64,000 nucleotides of DNA from Bacillus cytotoxicus (GCF_023715645.1 NZ_JAMBOP010000021.1:16892-80891), one strand, 5' to 3'. Shown: positions 27,321 to 37,392, numbered from the stretch's first letter. Numbers and translations: made by a program. Notes: generated by a model from the sequence alone, not told the origin.

Positions 27321-28745
27321 TTAGTCCTTCTCTAAACCAATCTCCGAACCTTTTAAAATTGGAAATCCTGCCTGATCATCCTTGACGGCTGCTGGTCTAT
27401 TTCTAACTCTTAGAAAATAGGATGCGATCACCACAGCTGCCGCTAAAATCGTTAAATAAAATTGCTTGCGCATATCCGCGATAAATGCTTGCGAAACAAA
27501 TATCGTCACAATCATCAGAAGCGTTGCGTATGTGAGATAAGGAAATAACCACATTTTCACTTTTAATTTCCCTGGGTCTTCTCTTTCCGCTTTTCGTCTT
27601 AAACGAATGTGAGACACCGCAACAAACATATACATCAGCATCGTAACGCCGCCTGAGCTATTTGCTAGAAAGGCAAATAATTTATCAGGAGATATAACTT
27701 TCAGCATCGCGCAAATGAATGCAAAGAACACACTTGCCACAATCGCCCAAATTGGTGCACCTCGACTGTTTAATTTTGAAAAAATAAGCGGAGCATCCCC
27801 CTTTTTCGAAAGGGAAAATAACATGCGCGAACTTGTATATAACCCTGAATTTAAAACAGACAACAAGGACAGAAACACAACCCCGTTCATAATTTCCGCA
27901 GCCGCAGGGACTCCTGCCATCCGGAATAAATTTGCATAAGGAAGCTTCAATAACGCTGCATCGTTCCACGGCATAAAAATAACTAAGATCGTGACAGATC
28001 CTACGAAAAACAGCATAAGACGCCAAACAACACTATTAATTGCTTTGATCACATTTTTCTCTGGATTTTCCGATTCCCCCGCCGCAATCGCCGCTACTTC
28101 ACTTCCCGATAAAGAGAAGGAAATAAACACAACACTCAGCAATACTGGCATAATCCCTTTCGGAAAAAAACCGCCATTTTCAGCGACCGCCGAAAAACTA
28201 GGCCTGTCCACACCAGGAACAAGTCCAAAAATCATCGCAATTCCTAACCCTAAAAAGATAAGAATCGCCGCTACTTTAATAAACGCTAACCAATACTCAA
28301 ACTCTCCGTACAGCTTTACTGAATAAATATTCGTAATCGTCATCAATATAATCATGAAAAGACTAGCAATCCATGCCGGTATCGAAGGGAACCAATTGTT
28401 GACCATCGCCCCTAACAATACCGCTTCAATTGCGATAATAATGACCCAGTTAAACCAATATAACCAGCCAATTGTGTACCCTGCCCAAGGTCCAATCGCC
28501 TTATGAGCATACGTTGCAAAAGAACCGCTATCAGGGTTTACCGCAGCCATCTCCCCTAACATCCGCATTACAAGTACAACCATTAACGCACCAATAATAT
28601 AAGACAAAATTGCTGCCGGGCCTGTTGATTGAATAATTGTCCCGCTCCCTACAAATAATCCTGCTCCGATAACCCCTCCAATTGAAATCATTGTTATATG
28701 CCTGGTTTTCAAGTCTTTTTGCAGTTCATTTTTTTCTTTAGTCAA
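27321..28745 (-). CDS. gabP: GABA/amino acid permease (APC superfamily)
   Basis: A permease of about 475 residues with 12 predicted membrane helices. The opening LKTRHITMISIGGVIGAGLFVGSG and the later EVAAIAAGESENPEKNV segment are typical of the GabP/AAT branch. With gabT and gabD it probably imports GABA. The likely start is TTG 28745 (LTKEKNELQ); the upstream in-frame part overlaps leader sequence. It is bracketed by two inverted MITE copies and is preceded by an attenuator-like leader. Confidence 0.85.
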   Translation of the reverse strand: MTKEKNELQKDLKTRHITMISIGGVIGAGLFVGSGTIIQSTGPAAILSYIIGALMVVLVMRMLGEMAAVNPDSGSFATYAHKAIGPWAGYTIGWLYWFNWVIIIAIEAVLLGAMVNNWFPSIPAWIASLFMIILMTITNIYSVKLYGEFEYWLAFIKVAAILIFLGLGIAMIFGLVPGVDRPSFSAVAENGGFFPKGIMPVLLSVVFISFSLSGSEVAAIAAGESENPEKNVIKAINSVVWRLMLFFVGSVTILVIFMPWNDAALLKLPYANLFRMAGVPAAAEIMNGVVFLSLLSVLNSGLYTSSRMLFSLSKKGDAPLIFSKLNSRGAPIWAIVASVFFAFICAMLKVISPDKLFAFLANSSGGVTMLMYMFVAVSHIRLRRKAEREDPGKLKVKMWLFPYLTYATLLMIVTIFVSQAFIADMRKQFYLTILAAAVVIASYFLRVRNRPAAVKDDQAGFPILKGSEIGLEKD

Positions 28746-28799
28746 AAAGATCACCAACCTATACGTATTGATAACGCTTTCCAAAAACCCCATTCATAG

Positions 28800-28975
28800 A
28801 AAAAATAAAAAGAGCCAGAAAAACAATGTAAAGAATTACATCGAATTTTACTGTCTCTATCCCGATGGCTCGTCTTCCTGCTAAGGAAGTTCAAGTGGAA
28901 AGAAGCCAATTATTCACTATTCAATTCAACACGCAATATTCGGGCTTGCAGGGAGGCTAATCACTGTCATCCGAT
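28800..28975 (-). promoter_or_regulatory. Attenuator-type leader of gabP
   Basis: The minus-strand RNA has a conserved block ATTAGCCTCCCTGCA...CCCGAA (28935-28961), a stem TGGCT...AGCCA around an inner TTCCT-AGGAA hairpin, and a terminator that reuses the same AGCCA with a later TGGCTC followed by T5 (28805-28873). The two stems are mutually exclusive, the classic antiterminator/terminator design. Confidence 0.6.
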
Positions 28976-29022
28976 AATAAGCTAATAATAATACAAATTA
29001 ACTGAATATTCAAGAATTATTT

Positions 29023-29294
29023 ACAGCTACTCAGTCACTTTATGAAAAAAACGACATAAAAACCCCTTTCTTTTTAGATGGACGAGAGAGACTGGCCATG
29101 TATAGGAGCGGTCAGGGCCTTTTCCTGCCACGCGCAAAGTTTTAAAACAAAGAGAGGTACCATTTTTATCTTCATGACAGCAATCTATATACTGAAAAAT
29201 GAACATAACTTTCTATAGGTAATAAGGGGCGTATTTTCGCTGGAATCATACTCCTTACCCAACTTCTAAATGAAATGTATGACTGAGTAGTTAC
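29023..29294 (-). mobile_element. MITE copy 2, inverted, with 8-bp target duplication
   Basis: A 272-bp copy in the opposite orientation to copy 1. The right terminal repeat (TGACTGAGTAGTTAC, 29280-29294) is intact; the left one differs at three positions. The flanks AATTATTT at 29015-29022 and 29295-29302 are identical. It lies upstream of the gabP leader. Confidence 0.88.
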
Positions 29295-29359
29295 AATTAT
29301 TTCAAATTCAGTTCATTTGCATTGTCTTTATTTCGACACGAGACATGTTCACATAAACC

Positions 29360-29437
29360 AATAACACGATATCGACCACTTACACCAATATATCGGCGCT
29401 TCGCCATAGAATAAAGACTCTTCGACAAATCCTGACA
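29360..29437 (-). repeat. GCGCCGATA repeat, short form
   Basis: A single-unit relative of the array at 19209-19326, again directly after a terminator. Confidence 0.55.
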
Positions 29438-29470
29438 CAAAAAAAGAGGCCATCTATAAAAGATAGCCTC
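29438..29470 (-). terminator. Terminator of the M60 peptidase gene
   Basis: GAGGCTATC-N6-GATGGCCTC followed by T7 on the minus strand. Confidence 0.8.
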
Positions 29471-29489
29471 CTTCTGATGATGCCGACTA

Positions 29490-30887
29490 CTATTTTCTTG
29501 GACCATACGCTGCAGTTGGTTTAACCGGCTTCGCATCCGTTGCTTCCCATATAGGGGCAGTTAATGTTGGATAGTTCAAAGCTTCTACTTTTTTTCTCGT
29601 TTCTTGTGATGCTTTTAGTCCCCATTGATCAAAGAATGGAAGTACATTTTGTTTCGCTACCTTCGATGTATTGTAAATAAATGCTTGTATTTCATCTTCA
29701 TCAGTTTCTGGAAGTTTATCCTTTGGTAACTCTCGATATAGTTTGTGAAGATTCGGATAAAAATCTTCCCCATATGCTAAATGAAGTTGCCAAAACATAA
29801 CAAGTTTCACAAACAAGTCATCAATATTTTTATACTCTTTATCTGTTTGTTTTAAGTATTGAAAGGCTCTATCGTAATCCCCCTCTTTTTCTAAACGTGT
29901 TGGTTGATTCGGGAATAATTGTTTTTGTGCAGCTAAAGAATATATATTAACAGTGACTTCAGTCATTCCATTCGAAGCCCACGTCCAAGGGTATTGTTGC
30001 CTTGTGTGTCCCGCTTCATGCATTTGTCCCCATCCAAATTCATTTACATTTAAAGCACTTTTAATTGCGTCATAAGCAGTAGTAAATATGACTCCATCCC
30101 GACCTGCATACATGTACATGCCCGGTGGGTTGTTAGGGTTCTCTGCAAAAGCCCAAAGGCGGCGAGTTGAACGATGTAACGGATTAGAACTTGTTTCAGA
30201 TAGTCCCGATATTTTATCTTGCGCTAGAATCATGTCATCATATTTTTTTAATAGCGGAACAGGATCTTGATCCACAATATATTTCTTGGCACTTTCCTGA
30301 GTAACAGTAAGTACTGCTTTCTTTGACTTTAATTGAACGGCATGCGCATCTGGATACTTGTCCATCATAGCAATCCAGTCTTCTTTCGTATGCTTCCCTA
30401 ATTCAAAGAATGGCACAGGGCTCCCGCCTTGTGTTACTTTCGCCTTAACTGTTCCTTTCTCTGCAGAGTTATCAAACCCTAATAAACCACCGTTTGGAGA
30501 GGAGATGGTATTAGAACCCGGAGAAAGACGAAATGCTTTTCCCCCTTCTTTATCATATTCATTTGTCCCAATAGTTGCGTTAAGCATGTCTAATCCCGAT
30601 AGTCCCGATACTTCAATTGTGACTTGTTCATTCGGTTTTACATAGATTCCTGTTGGCGTATAGTTTCGTTGCTCGCTTCTTCTTTCTCTTTTTGCTTCAC
30701 CTATATAATGTCCTGTACTTGGAAGTTCAAACGTCCTCGCTTCAGATTGCGCCTGGGTTTGCTTAGTTTCAGCATGAATGTTCAAACTATTTACAGTCAT
30801 AGATGTAAATAATGTCGTTGTCATAACAGCAGATGCCATAAATACTTTCATTGGTTTTTGTAATCCATGATTCTTTCTTCTGTTCAT
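29490..30887 (-). CDS. Secreted M60-family (enhancin-like) zinc metallopeptidase
   Basis: A 465-residue protein with an export signal (residues 1-40; cleavage likely after HAETK-like Ala). The zinc site HEAGH is at 290-294 with the third ligand Glu310 (SNGMTEVTV), as in M60/enhancin proteases. The N-terminal part (about 50-160) resembles the mucin/carbohydrate-binding half of the family. Members cut mucins and peritrophic-matrix glycoproteins, fitting an insect- or gut-associated Bacillus. The ATG at 30887 follows AAAGGA. The usual extra C-terminal domains of large enhancins are absent. Confidence 0.88.
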   Translation of the reverse strand: MNRRKNHGLQKPMKVFMASAVMTTTLFTSMTVNSLNIHAETKQTQAQSEARTFELPSTGHYIGEAKRERRSEQRNYTPTGIYVKPNEQVTIEVSGLSGLDMLNATIGTNEYDKEGGKAFRLSPGSNTISSPNGGLLGFDNSAEKGTVKAKVTQGGSPVPFFELGKHTKEDWIAMMDKYPDAHAVQLKSKKAVLTVTQESAKKYIVDQDPVPLLKKYDDMILAQDKISGLSETSSNPLHRSTRRLWAFAENPNNPPGMYMYAGRDGVIFTTAYDAIKSALNVNEFGWGQMHEAGHTRQQYPWTWASNGMTEVTVNIYSLAAQKQLFPNQPTRLEKEGDYDRAFQYLKQTDKEYKNIDDLFVKLVMFWQLHLAYGEDFYPNLHKLYRELPKDKLPETDEDEIQAFIYNTSKVAKQNVLPFFDQWGLKASQETRKKVEALNYPTLTAPIWEATDAKPVKPTAAYGPRK

Positions 30888-31601
30888 ATAAATCAGTCCT
30901 TTCATTTAAATTCGTTTTAACGTTCATATAAAACATACATATTCATTCATAGTATTAATACGATAAACATTCCGCTTACCTATAGCACCCCTCTCTTATT
31001 TCATACACGTAAAAACCGCTTTATTTTAAGAGGGGAGAATCTGGCTGCGCGGTCATGTTGTATTCTGAATAACAGCGACTTGTATGTCAAAAAATTAAGA
31101 TGGATATATATGGTTGTCATTTATATTAAAACATTATGTTTTTTGAATGTAAACATCTAATCTAGTATAGGAATTCTAAATTAAACACTGTACATATATT
31201 ATTTAATTTTTAAAAATACGCACTAAAAGTTATTTCGATATATTTTTATCTTCCAAAACAAACTCACTGAAAATAAATTATTTTTATATAATTACAAATT
31301 GAAAAAACAACCTAAAAGAACTGATTTCTTCCTCGTATAAAAAGAATTACCTACTTTGCATATGTTGAAAAACCAAAGTGGGATTATATAAATTAAACAC
31401 TTTAAACGATTCACTTAAAAATGTTTGTAAAATAATAAAATCATATTCTACATACCATTCTCTAATACGCAAATATGCAAAATTGCATATTTTATATTCA
31501 CACTTCGGAATGTTTTTTCACAAGGAAAATTATACGATGGATGAATATTGTTCAACTATGGAACAATATTCACAGTATATAAAAAAGGAGCTGATTCTCT
31601 G
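30888..31601. other. 700-base AT-rich intergenic region
   Basis: Divergent promoter space between the M60 gene and the small plus-strand gene. I see no ORF of quality, no known riboswitch and no perfect PlcR box; the best PlcR-like match (near 30937-30952) has two mismatches in the conserved arms. Confidence 0.4.
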
Positions 31602-31886
31602 TTGTATACATACATCCTATACGATGCAAAAGATTCTTTCGGCATCAGCAAATCGTACCATATTACATGCGAAGTTCCGCCCCACCGATTCAGAGCGATC
31701 ATGATGGAGTTTCGCCGTAATCAAAAAATAGGAGAAAATATTAAAGAATTTATCAACTTCATGGAACAGGAATTTGGTGAAGACTTCGAACTATTTGAGT
31801 ATGACGATATTGTACAGTACGATGCAGATCAAGAAAACGGCATGATACTGGCAAATTTGCTGGATCAAGCAGATCAACATGTCTAA
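31602..31886 (+). CDS. Small acidic conserved-type protein of unknown function
   Basis: About 94 residues starting at TTG 31602, 11 bases after AAAGGAG: MYTYILYDAKDSF, then YHITCEVPPHRFRAIMMEFRRNQ, then a strongly acidic end. No signal or membrane segment and no motif recognised. The longer in-frame ORF from 31548 lacks a binding site. It converges on alsD and shares a bidirectional terminator with it. Confidence 0.6.
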   Translation: MYTYILYDAKDSFGISKSYHITCEVPPHRFRAIMMEFRRNQKIGENIKEFINFMEQEFGEDFELFEYDDIVQYDADQENGMILANLLDQADQHV

Positions 31887-31924
31887 AAAAGAAGAAGCAG
31901 GCTGAACCTGCTTCCTTCTTTTTT
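31887..31924. terminator. Bidirectional terminator
   Basis: GAAGCAGG-CTGAA-CCTGCTTC with A-run before and T-run after, between convergent genes. Confidence 0.85.
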
Positions 31925-32681
31925 ACTCTGCACCTTCTGCAGTTGCAATATCGCTTTCTAGGTTTTCTCTTGATAAGTCAGCTGCCATGAAATCAGCTGT
32001 TTCTGGAAGCGCTAAATGTAAGTGAGCCTTTTGGCATATTTGAATGGTACAGTTTTCGACAACGAAGTCAAAAACGTGTCCGCCCCCGCTTCGTTCATCA
32101 TCAATGTAATGCAAATGGAAACCAGCTACACCAATGCCTTGCGCATAATCTGGTGTCCAAAATCCTGTCATTGTACCGGTTGTATGAGCGAACGAAAAAA
32201 TCGGCTGTGATTTTGTCACTTCTACAATTGGTGGATACGGCTTTTCTTGGCGTGGAACTGTTCTTGTTCTTACTTCACGGAATGTCCCGTCCATACGAAT
32301 CGCATAAAATAAATTTTTGCTTGGCATTAATTCCTGTAGTAACGCTTCTACTTCTTCCCGGTTCATTGCGTGATCGATTGTATAACTCATTTCTTTTTCA
32401 AAAAACGTTACGGTAGCAAACGGTGTTGTTTCTTCATTATTTACGATTTCTGCTGAACCGTCGGAGCGCAAATGATAAAACTCTCCGTCAAAAGCAATCA
32501 TTTCACCATCTAATTGATTGAACGTGCCGATGCCGAAGTCTCCATGTTTTTTTAATTGGTCAAAGTTAACGATTCCATCATATATACCATCTAATAAAGC
32601 AATCATAGTCGATGCTTGGTACACTTCATTATTCGTTTTTGTTTTTTGTTCATCAGTTTCTAATAATTGTGCAACGCTCAT
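31923..32681 (-). CDS. alsD: Alpha-acetolactate decarboxylase
   Basis: A 252-residue cytosolic enzyme that converts acetolactate to acetoin. The zinc-site and active-site region is clear: GFHLHYIDDERSGGGHVFDF, with the HxH pair, and GDFGIGTFNQLDGEMI near the N-terminus. Length is normal for AlsD/BudA. It lies 21 bases after alsS in an alsSD operon, which serves overflow metabolism and pH control. Confidence 0.97.
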   Translation of the reverse strand: MSVAQLLETDEQKTKTNNEVYQASTMIALLDGIYDGIVNFDQLKKHGDFGIGTFNQLDGEMIAFDGEFYHLRSDGSAEIVNNEETTPFATVTFFEKEMSYTIDHAMNREEVEALLQELMPSKNLFYAIRMDGTFREVRTRTVPRQEKPYPPIVEVTKSQPIFSFAHTTGTMTGFWTPDYAQGIGVAGFHLHYIDDERSGGGHVFDFVVENCTIQICQKAHLHLALPETADFMAADLSRENLESDIATAEGAE

Positions 32682-32702
32682 GTGTATTCTCCTCCTTTAT
32701 CA

Positions 32703-34391
32703 TTAGTTTAATTGGTTTGGTAATAGTTTTTCACCTAACTTAATATTGTCACGGTAATCGATTGGAATATCGACAATGACTGGTCCCTCGGCTTTCATTG
32801 CTTCTTTCAATACCTCTTCTAACTCTTCAGGTGCATTTACTCGAAGACCAATTGCGCCGAAACTTTCTGCATGTTTCACAATGTCAACATCACCGAACTC
32901 TGTACCTGATGTTCTACCATATTTCATCATTTGCTGGAACGCAACCATATTATATGTACCATCTCTCCAAACAAGATGAACAATTGGCGATTGCAAGCGC
33001 ACTGCTGTTTCTAATTCCATTGCGGAGAATAAGAAACCACCATCTCCAGAAACAGACACGGCTTTTTTGCCAGGCTCTACTAATGTTGCTGCAATAGCCC
33101 AAGGAAGTGCCACACCTAATGTTTGCATACCGTTGCTAAATAGTAACCGACGTGGTTCATAAGAGCGGAAGCATCTTGCCATCCAAATATAATGCGAACC
33201 GACATCACATGTAACAGTTGTTTCATCATCAATTAAAGAACGAAGTGTACGAATCACTTGTAATGGATGGACAAGGCCTTGCGAATCACGATTTTCTATT
33301 TCTACTTGTTTTGATAGTTTTACGCGCAAACGATCTAAAATAGCCTCTGATTTTGTTGATAATATGAGCTTCGGTAATCGATCGGCGATGCTGTCTACCG
33401 TTAACGCAATATCGCCAACCAATTCACAATTCGGTTGATAATCATGGTCGATATCTGCTTGATGGTCATCAAGGTGGATAATGGTTCTATCACCTTGTTT
33501 ATTCCAGTATTTCGGATCGTATTCAATCGGATCATAACCAATCGATAAAACAAGATCGGCTTCTTCTAATAAAATATCTCCTGGTTGATTTCGGAACAGC
33601 CCAACACGCCCAAAGAATTGATCTTCTAACTTGCGTGAAATTGCACCGGCTGCTTGATATGTTTCTACAACTGGCAACTGTGTATCGGTAATTAACTTAC
33701 GAACAGCTCGTGTGACTGCATCTGTGCTCGCTCTCATACCAAGTAAGATAACCGGTAATTTTGCTGCTTTTATTTTTTCTACAACAGTTTCAATTTGATA
33801 TGCGGGAGCGATACCAAGCTGCGGCTTAGCAAGCGCGCCGATAGCTGTAACAGTTGTTTCAGCAGTGATAACATCTTGCGGAAGGCTAATAAATGTAGCT
33901 CCTGGATTTGTAGAAGTTGCACTACGAAATGCATTTGTAATTGCTTCTGGCACACTATCAGGGTGTTCTACTTCTACGCTATATTTTGTGATTGGTTCGA
34001 ATAGTGCAGCATTATCCATAGATTGATGCGTACGTTTTAACCGATCTTTACGCGATACTGCACCTGCTAAAGCAACAACAGGATCACTCTCTGCATTCGC
34101 AGTAACAAGACCTGTCGCCAAATTTGATGCTCCAGGCCCTGAAGTTACAAGACATACACCTGGTTTTCCTGTTAATCTTCCAACGGCAGCTGCCATAAAT
34201 GCTGCATTTTGTTCATGACGACAAACGATTAACTCCGGTCCACGCTCCTGTAATACATCAAATACAGAGTCGATTTTTGCACCTGGAATACCAAAAACAT
34301 GTGTAACACCTTGCTGAATTAAACAATCAACAACAAGATCTGCTCCTTTTGTTTTTGTTTTTACGTTGTTTGTCTTTAATTCTGTACTCAA
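32703..34391 (-). CDS. alsS: Catabolic acetolactate synthase
   Basis: A protein of about 562 residues, dependent on thiamine diphosphate, that condenses two pyruvates. It has [14 protein letters not shown], the catalytic Glu in [23 protein letters not shown], and the ThDP motif [15 protein letters not shown]...YN. Gene order with alsD marks the catabolic AlsS rather than IlvB. The start is probably TTG 34391, nine bases after AAAGGG; the ATG at 34400 sits on top of that site. Confidence 0.96.
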   Translation of the reverse strand: MSTELKTNNVKTKTKGADLVVDCLIQQGVTHVFGIPGAKIDSVFDVLQERGPELIVCRHEQNAAFMAAAVGRLTGKPGVCLVTSGPGASNLATGLVTANAESDPVVALAGAVSRKDRLKRTHQSMDNAALFEPITKYSVEVEHPDSVPEAITNAFRSATSTNPGATFISLPQDVITAETTVTAIGALAKPQLGIAPAYQIETVVEKIKAAKLPVILLGMRASTDAVTRAVRKLITDTQLPVVETYQAAGAISRKLEDQFFGRVGLFRNQPGDILLEEADLVLSIGYDPIEYDPKYWNKQGDRTIIHLDDHQADIDHDYQPNCELVGDIALTVDSIADRLPKLILSTKSEAILDRLRVKLSKQVEIENRDSQGLVHPLQVIRTLRSLIDDETTVTCDVGSHYIWMARCFRSYEPRRLLFSNGMQTLGVALPWAIAATLVEPGKKAVSVSGDGGFLFSAMELETAVRLQSPIVHLVWRDGTYNMVAFQQMMKYGRTSGTEFGDVDIVKHAESFGAIGLRVNAPEELEEVLKEAMKAEGPVIVDIPIDYRDNIKLGEKLLPNQLN

Positions 34392-34453
34392 ACAAATCAT
34401 CCCTTTATATCAAATTTGTATGTCATAAAGCTCACCATTATATAAAGCTTTCT

Positions 34454-34489
34454 ATACATTCACCTCATTAATTAATGAAGTGAATGTAT
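34454..34489. promoter_or_regulatory. 36-bp palindrome upstream of alsS
   Basis: ATACATTCAC and GTGAATGTAT surround a TCATTAATTAATGA core, about 60 bases before the start. It could be an operator (for example for an AlsR-like regulator) or a hairpin in the leader. Confidence 0.5.
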
Positions 34490-34619
34490 CTTGCTGATTA
34501 TTATATTATAAATATATTGTTTTCCAATAATATGAATTTGACATTATTTCAACAACATTTTTTGAAAACCCTTACATTTAATTTCATATATTATAATAAT
34601 TTCAAATGCAGCTTTTTCT

Positions 34620-34812
34620 ATTCCTATCACATATTATTTATAAACTGAAACTTCCATCAGTGAGGGGACCTTTTATCTCACGCCAATCTTCTGTAGAAAA
34701 GCGGAAGAGGCTCCGCCCTCGCATGTGGCAAGAAAAACCCCTTTCTTTTTATGTATGGCCAGATGCTCTCGCCCACCTAAAAAGAAAGGAGTTTTTATGT
34801 CATTTTTTAAAT
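34620..34812. repeat. Degenerate copy of the bcr1-like repeat
   Basis: Contains CGCATGTGGCAAGAAAAACC, TATGGCCAGATGCTCTCGCC and a CCTAAAAAGAAAGG end, matching other copies. No terminal repeats and no target duplication were seen. Confidence 0.6.
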
Positions 34813-34833
34813 TTCTACTTATTCATCTACACC

Positions 34834-35811
34834 TCACAACTGAACCGTCGTTCCCATCCCATTTTCAACAGCTTTCTCATAAAAATACTTAGCTACTACA
34901 ATATCCACAACAGCAAGTCCGACCGATTTAAATACGGTATTTTCTTGATCGCTTTCCCGGCCAGTTCGTTCACCGCTTATAATTTGGCCAAGTTCTGCAT
35001 GAATATCGCTTTCTTTGAAAACTCCTTCTTGCATGGGAATTTGCAGATCACCGGTTTCTTCTAGTGCCGCTTCTTTTGATTCTACCACTACTTTATCAGC
35101 TGAAGAAATGACGTGTGTTGGCAATTCTTGCATCGCCGGTTTGAATGAGCCAACCGCATTTACGTGAACACCAGATTTTAATGTGTCTGAAAAAACTGGT
35201 GTTGAAGAGTTCGTTGTCGTGACAACAATATCCGCCTCGCGTACTGCTTCATTCGCATCTGCGTATATGTAGACAGGGATATTACATTTCTCTTTTATAT
35301 ACGCAGCAAATTCGGTCGCTTTTTGTTCTGTACGATTATAGAGCATAATTTTTTCAATATCCCGCACAGCGAGCATAGCCTGAACAAGCCCTTTCGCTTG
35401 TTCCCCTGTACCGATGATGCATAAGTTTTTCGCATTTTGACGAGCTAAGTATTTCGTTGCAACGCCCGATAAGGCACCCGTTCGAATCATCGTTAAATAC
35501 GATCCTTCTAAAAGGGCGAGCGGTTCTCCTGTTTGAAAATCAGAGAGCATCACAACCCCATTGATTGTTTTCTTTCCTACTTTCGGATTATTCGGAGCTA
35601 CCGTTACTACTTTTAATCCAAGTACCCCAAGTTCTTCAGCTACCGAAGGCATCATTAATGCGGTATTTTGCGAATTCGCAAATGGCAAAGAGTAGCGAAT
35701 CGGAGTAATCGTTCGTTCTGCAGAAAACTCTTGCAGGGCAATTGCCACGCAGTCAATTACTTCATTCATATCTACTAATCTTTTTTGTTCGACTGCATTT
35801 ATGACTAACAT
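34834..35811 (-). CDS. Ornithine cyclodeaminase/mu-crystallin family reductase
   Basis: A 325-residue NAD(P)-binding protein: dimer/substrate half (1-115), Rossmann motif NLCIIGTGEQAKGLVQAM (about 128-145), and VNAVGSFKPAMQEL, typical of the family. In hydroxyproline and proline clusters such proteins act as delta1-pyrroline-2-carboxylate (or imine) reductases, and the next gene upstream is a proline racemase-type enzyme. A true ornithine cyclodeaminase or alanine dehydrogenase activity is an alternative. A MITE lies between the two genes. Confidence 0.82.
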   Translation of the reverse strand: MLVINAVEQKRLVDMNEVIDCVAIALQEFSAERTITPIRYSLPFANSQNTALMMPSVAEELGVLGLKVVTVAPNNPKVGKKTINGVVMLSDFQTGEPLALLEGSYLTMIRTGALSGVATKYLARQNAKNLCIIGTGEQAKGLVQAMLAVRDIEKIMLYNRTEQKATEFAAYIKEKCNIPVYIYADANEAVREADIVVTTTNSSTPVFSDTLKSGVHVNAVGSFKPAMQELPTHVISSADKVVVESKEAALEETGDLQIPMQEGVFKESDIHAELGQIISGERTGRESDQENTVFKSVGLAVVDIVVAKYFYEKAVENGMGTTVQL

Positions 35812-35839
35812 ATTTTGCCCCCCCTTTCCTTCATCTTTA

Positions 35840-36120
35840 GTAACTACTCAGTCATACATTTCATTTAGAAGTTTGGTAAGGAGTATGATTCCAGCGAAAA
35901 TGCGCCCCATTACCTATAGAAAGTTATTTTCATTTCCCAGCATCTAGATTGCTATCATGAAGATACAAATGGCAATACACCTCGCTACCTTTCTTTGTTT
36001 TAAAACGCCTGGCGTGGCAGGAATAGGCCCTGACCGCTCCAACACGCAGCCAGATGCTCTCGCTAACCTAAAAAGAAAGTGGTTTTTATGCCCTTTTTCA
36101 TAGAGTGACTAAGTAGTTAC
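35840..36120 (+). mobile_element. MITE copy 3, with 8-bp target duplication
   Basis: A 281-bp element with terminal repeats GTAACTACTCAGTCA and TGACTAAGTAGTTAC (one mismatch), flanked by CATCTTTA at 35832-35839 and 36121-36128. It separates the reductase and racemase genes and may have split an older operon. Confidence 0.9.
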
Positions 36121-36136
36121 CATCTTTATACAAACA

Positions 36137-37141
36137 TTAAGCCAGTAAAAACCCTTGTTTTAACGGATCTCTTGGGTCTATTAAAAATTGATGGAATCCT
36201 GTAATAAACGCCCGACCAGTAACCTTTGGAATAATCGCCTCATATTCGCCTACTTTTGTCGATGATAACACTTCTCCGACAAATTGTCCGTCAGTAATGC
36301 ATTCATGAACGAAACTTCCCCCTTCTTGTAGAACATCATTTTCAACAAGAGTGGCAAGTCTAGCTGAAGTGCCCGTGCCGCAAGGAGAACGATCTACTTG
36401 CCCATCAGCAAAAATGGTCACGTTTCGTAACGTAGCATCTTTTCCTTTTGATTCATCTGAAAAGATAACGCCGTATATTCCCTTTAACCCTTCTTCGAGA
36501 GGATGTTTTACCTCCATTTGACTTTCAATGTAGTGTTTAATTTTCCCGCCCCACGTTTGAATAGCGGGCAAATCTTTAAAATCCACTTTCAAACCAAATT
36601 CTTTACTGTCGACAACAGCATAGAACGCTCCTCCAAAAGCGATATCTATTTGAAATTCATAGCCATCAATTTTTACAGGAACATCTTTCTTGTAAACAAA
36701 TGAAGGAACATTTTCAAATGACACGGATTCTACTTGATTCCCATTATATTTTGCATACGCGATAACTTCTCCTGCCGGGCTATCAATAATGAATTTTTGC
36801 TTTTCACCTGTCACTTCGAACATACCTGTTTCAATGCCTACCGTGATTACAGCAACAATTCCATGGCCGCACATTGTACTCCAGCCTTCGTTATGCATAA
36901 ACAATACCCCAAAATCAGCATGGGGACTTGCCGGCGGCGTAATAATACAACCATACATACCATGATGTCCTCTTGGTTCATACATAAGAACTTCGCGAAG
37001 ATGGTCCAAGTGCTCCATACAATATGCTCGTCTTTCTAATTGTGTTTTTCCTTTTATCGCTGGTACCCCTCCTGTAATAATACGCAACGGTTCCCCTGCT
37101 ACGTGTGCGTCAATTGTTGTGTACGTTTTACTAATATTCAT
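36137..37141 (-). CDS. Proline racemase / 4-hydroxyproline 2-epimerase
   Basis: A 334-residue cofactor-free enzyme with the two catalytic cysteines of the family: MCGHG near residue 90 and [11 protein letters not shown] near 255. The Cys/Cys pair excludes the Cys/Thr hydroxyproline dehydratases. The second motif and the neighbouring imine reductase fit L-hydroxyproline or L-proline epimerisation and breakdown. Which of the two is the substrate is not decided here. Confidence 0.88.
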   Translation of the reverse strand: MNISKTYTTIDAHVAGEPLRIITGGVPAIKGKTQLERRAYCMEHLDHLREVLMYEPRGHHGMYGCIITPPASPHADFGVLFMHNEGWSTMCGHGIVAVITVGIETGMFEVTGEKQKFIIDSPAGEVIAYAKYNGNQVESVSFENVPSFVYKKDVPVKIDGYEFQIDIAFGGAFYAVVDSKEFGLKVDFKDLPAIQTWGGKIKHYIESQMEVKHPLEEGLKGIYGVIFSDESKGKDATLRNVTIFADGQVDRSPCGTGTSARLATLVENDVLQEGGSFVHECITDGQFVGEVLSSTKVGEYEAIIPKVTGRAFITGFHQFLIDPRDPLKQGFLLA

Positions 37142-37352
37142 TTCTTATCCCTCCGTTATTTGTATTCTCATATGAGACGCTTGTCATTTTAAAAGTGTCC
37201 TCATTGTTTATTAGCAAATATTGTGCCGGTTTTTAAAAACGAAACATTATCAACAATCAGTCAATTAAATTTGCACTTTTTCTAAAAAATTATACCCTTT
37301 TCATAACAAATTTTTATACACGTGTATATTTTCTTTTACAGAGAAAGCAAAA

Positions 37353-37392
37353 CGAATGAACAGAGTATATGCATCCATACCTTGTTCATTCG
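37353..37392. terminator. Bidirectional terminator hairpin
   Basis: CGAATGAACA-AG-type arms around an 18-base loop, with T-runs on both sides. Confidence 0.6.

Noticed and set aside
26999-29294. gabP as cargo of a composite transposon between the two inverted MITEs
   Set aside because: Each MITE has its own separate 8-bp duplication, so they inserted independently; joint movement is possible but not shown.
30937-30952. PlcR-like box upstream of the M60 peptidase
   Set aside because: TATGAATGAATATGTA differs from the consensus at two of the fixed bases of the right arm, so PlcR control cannot be supported.
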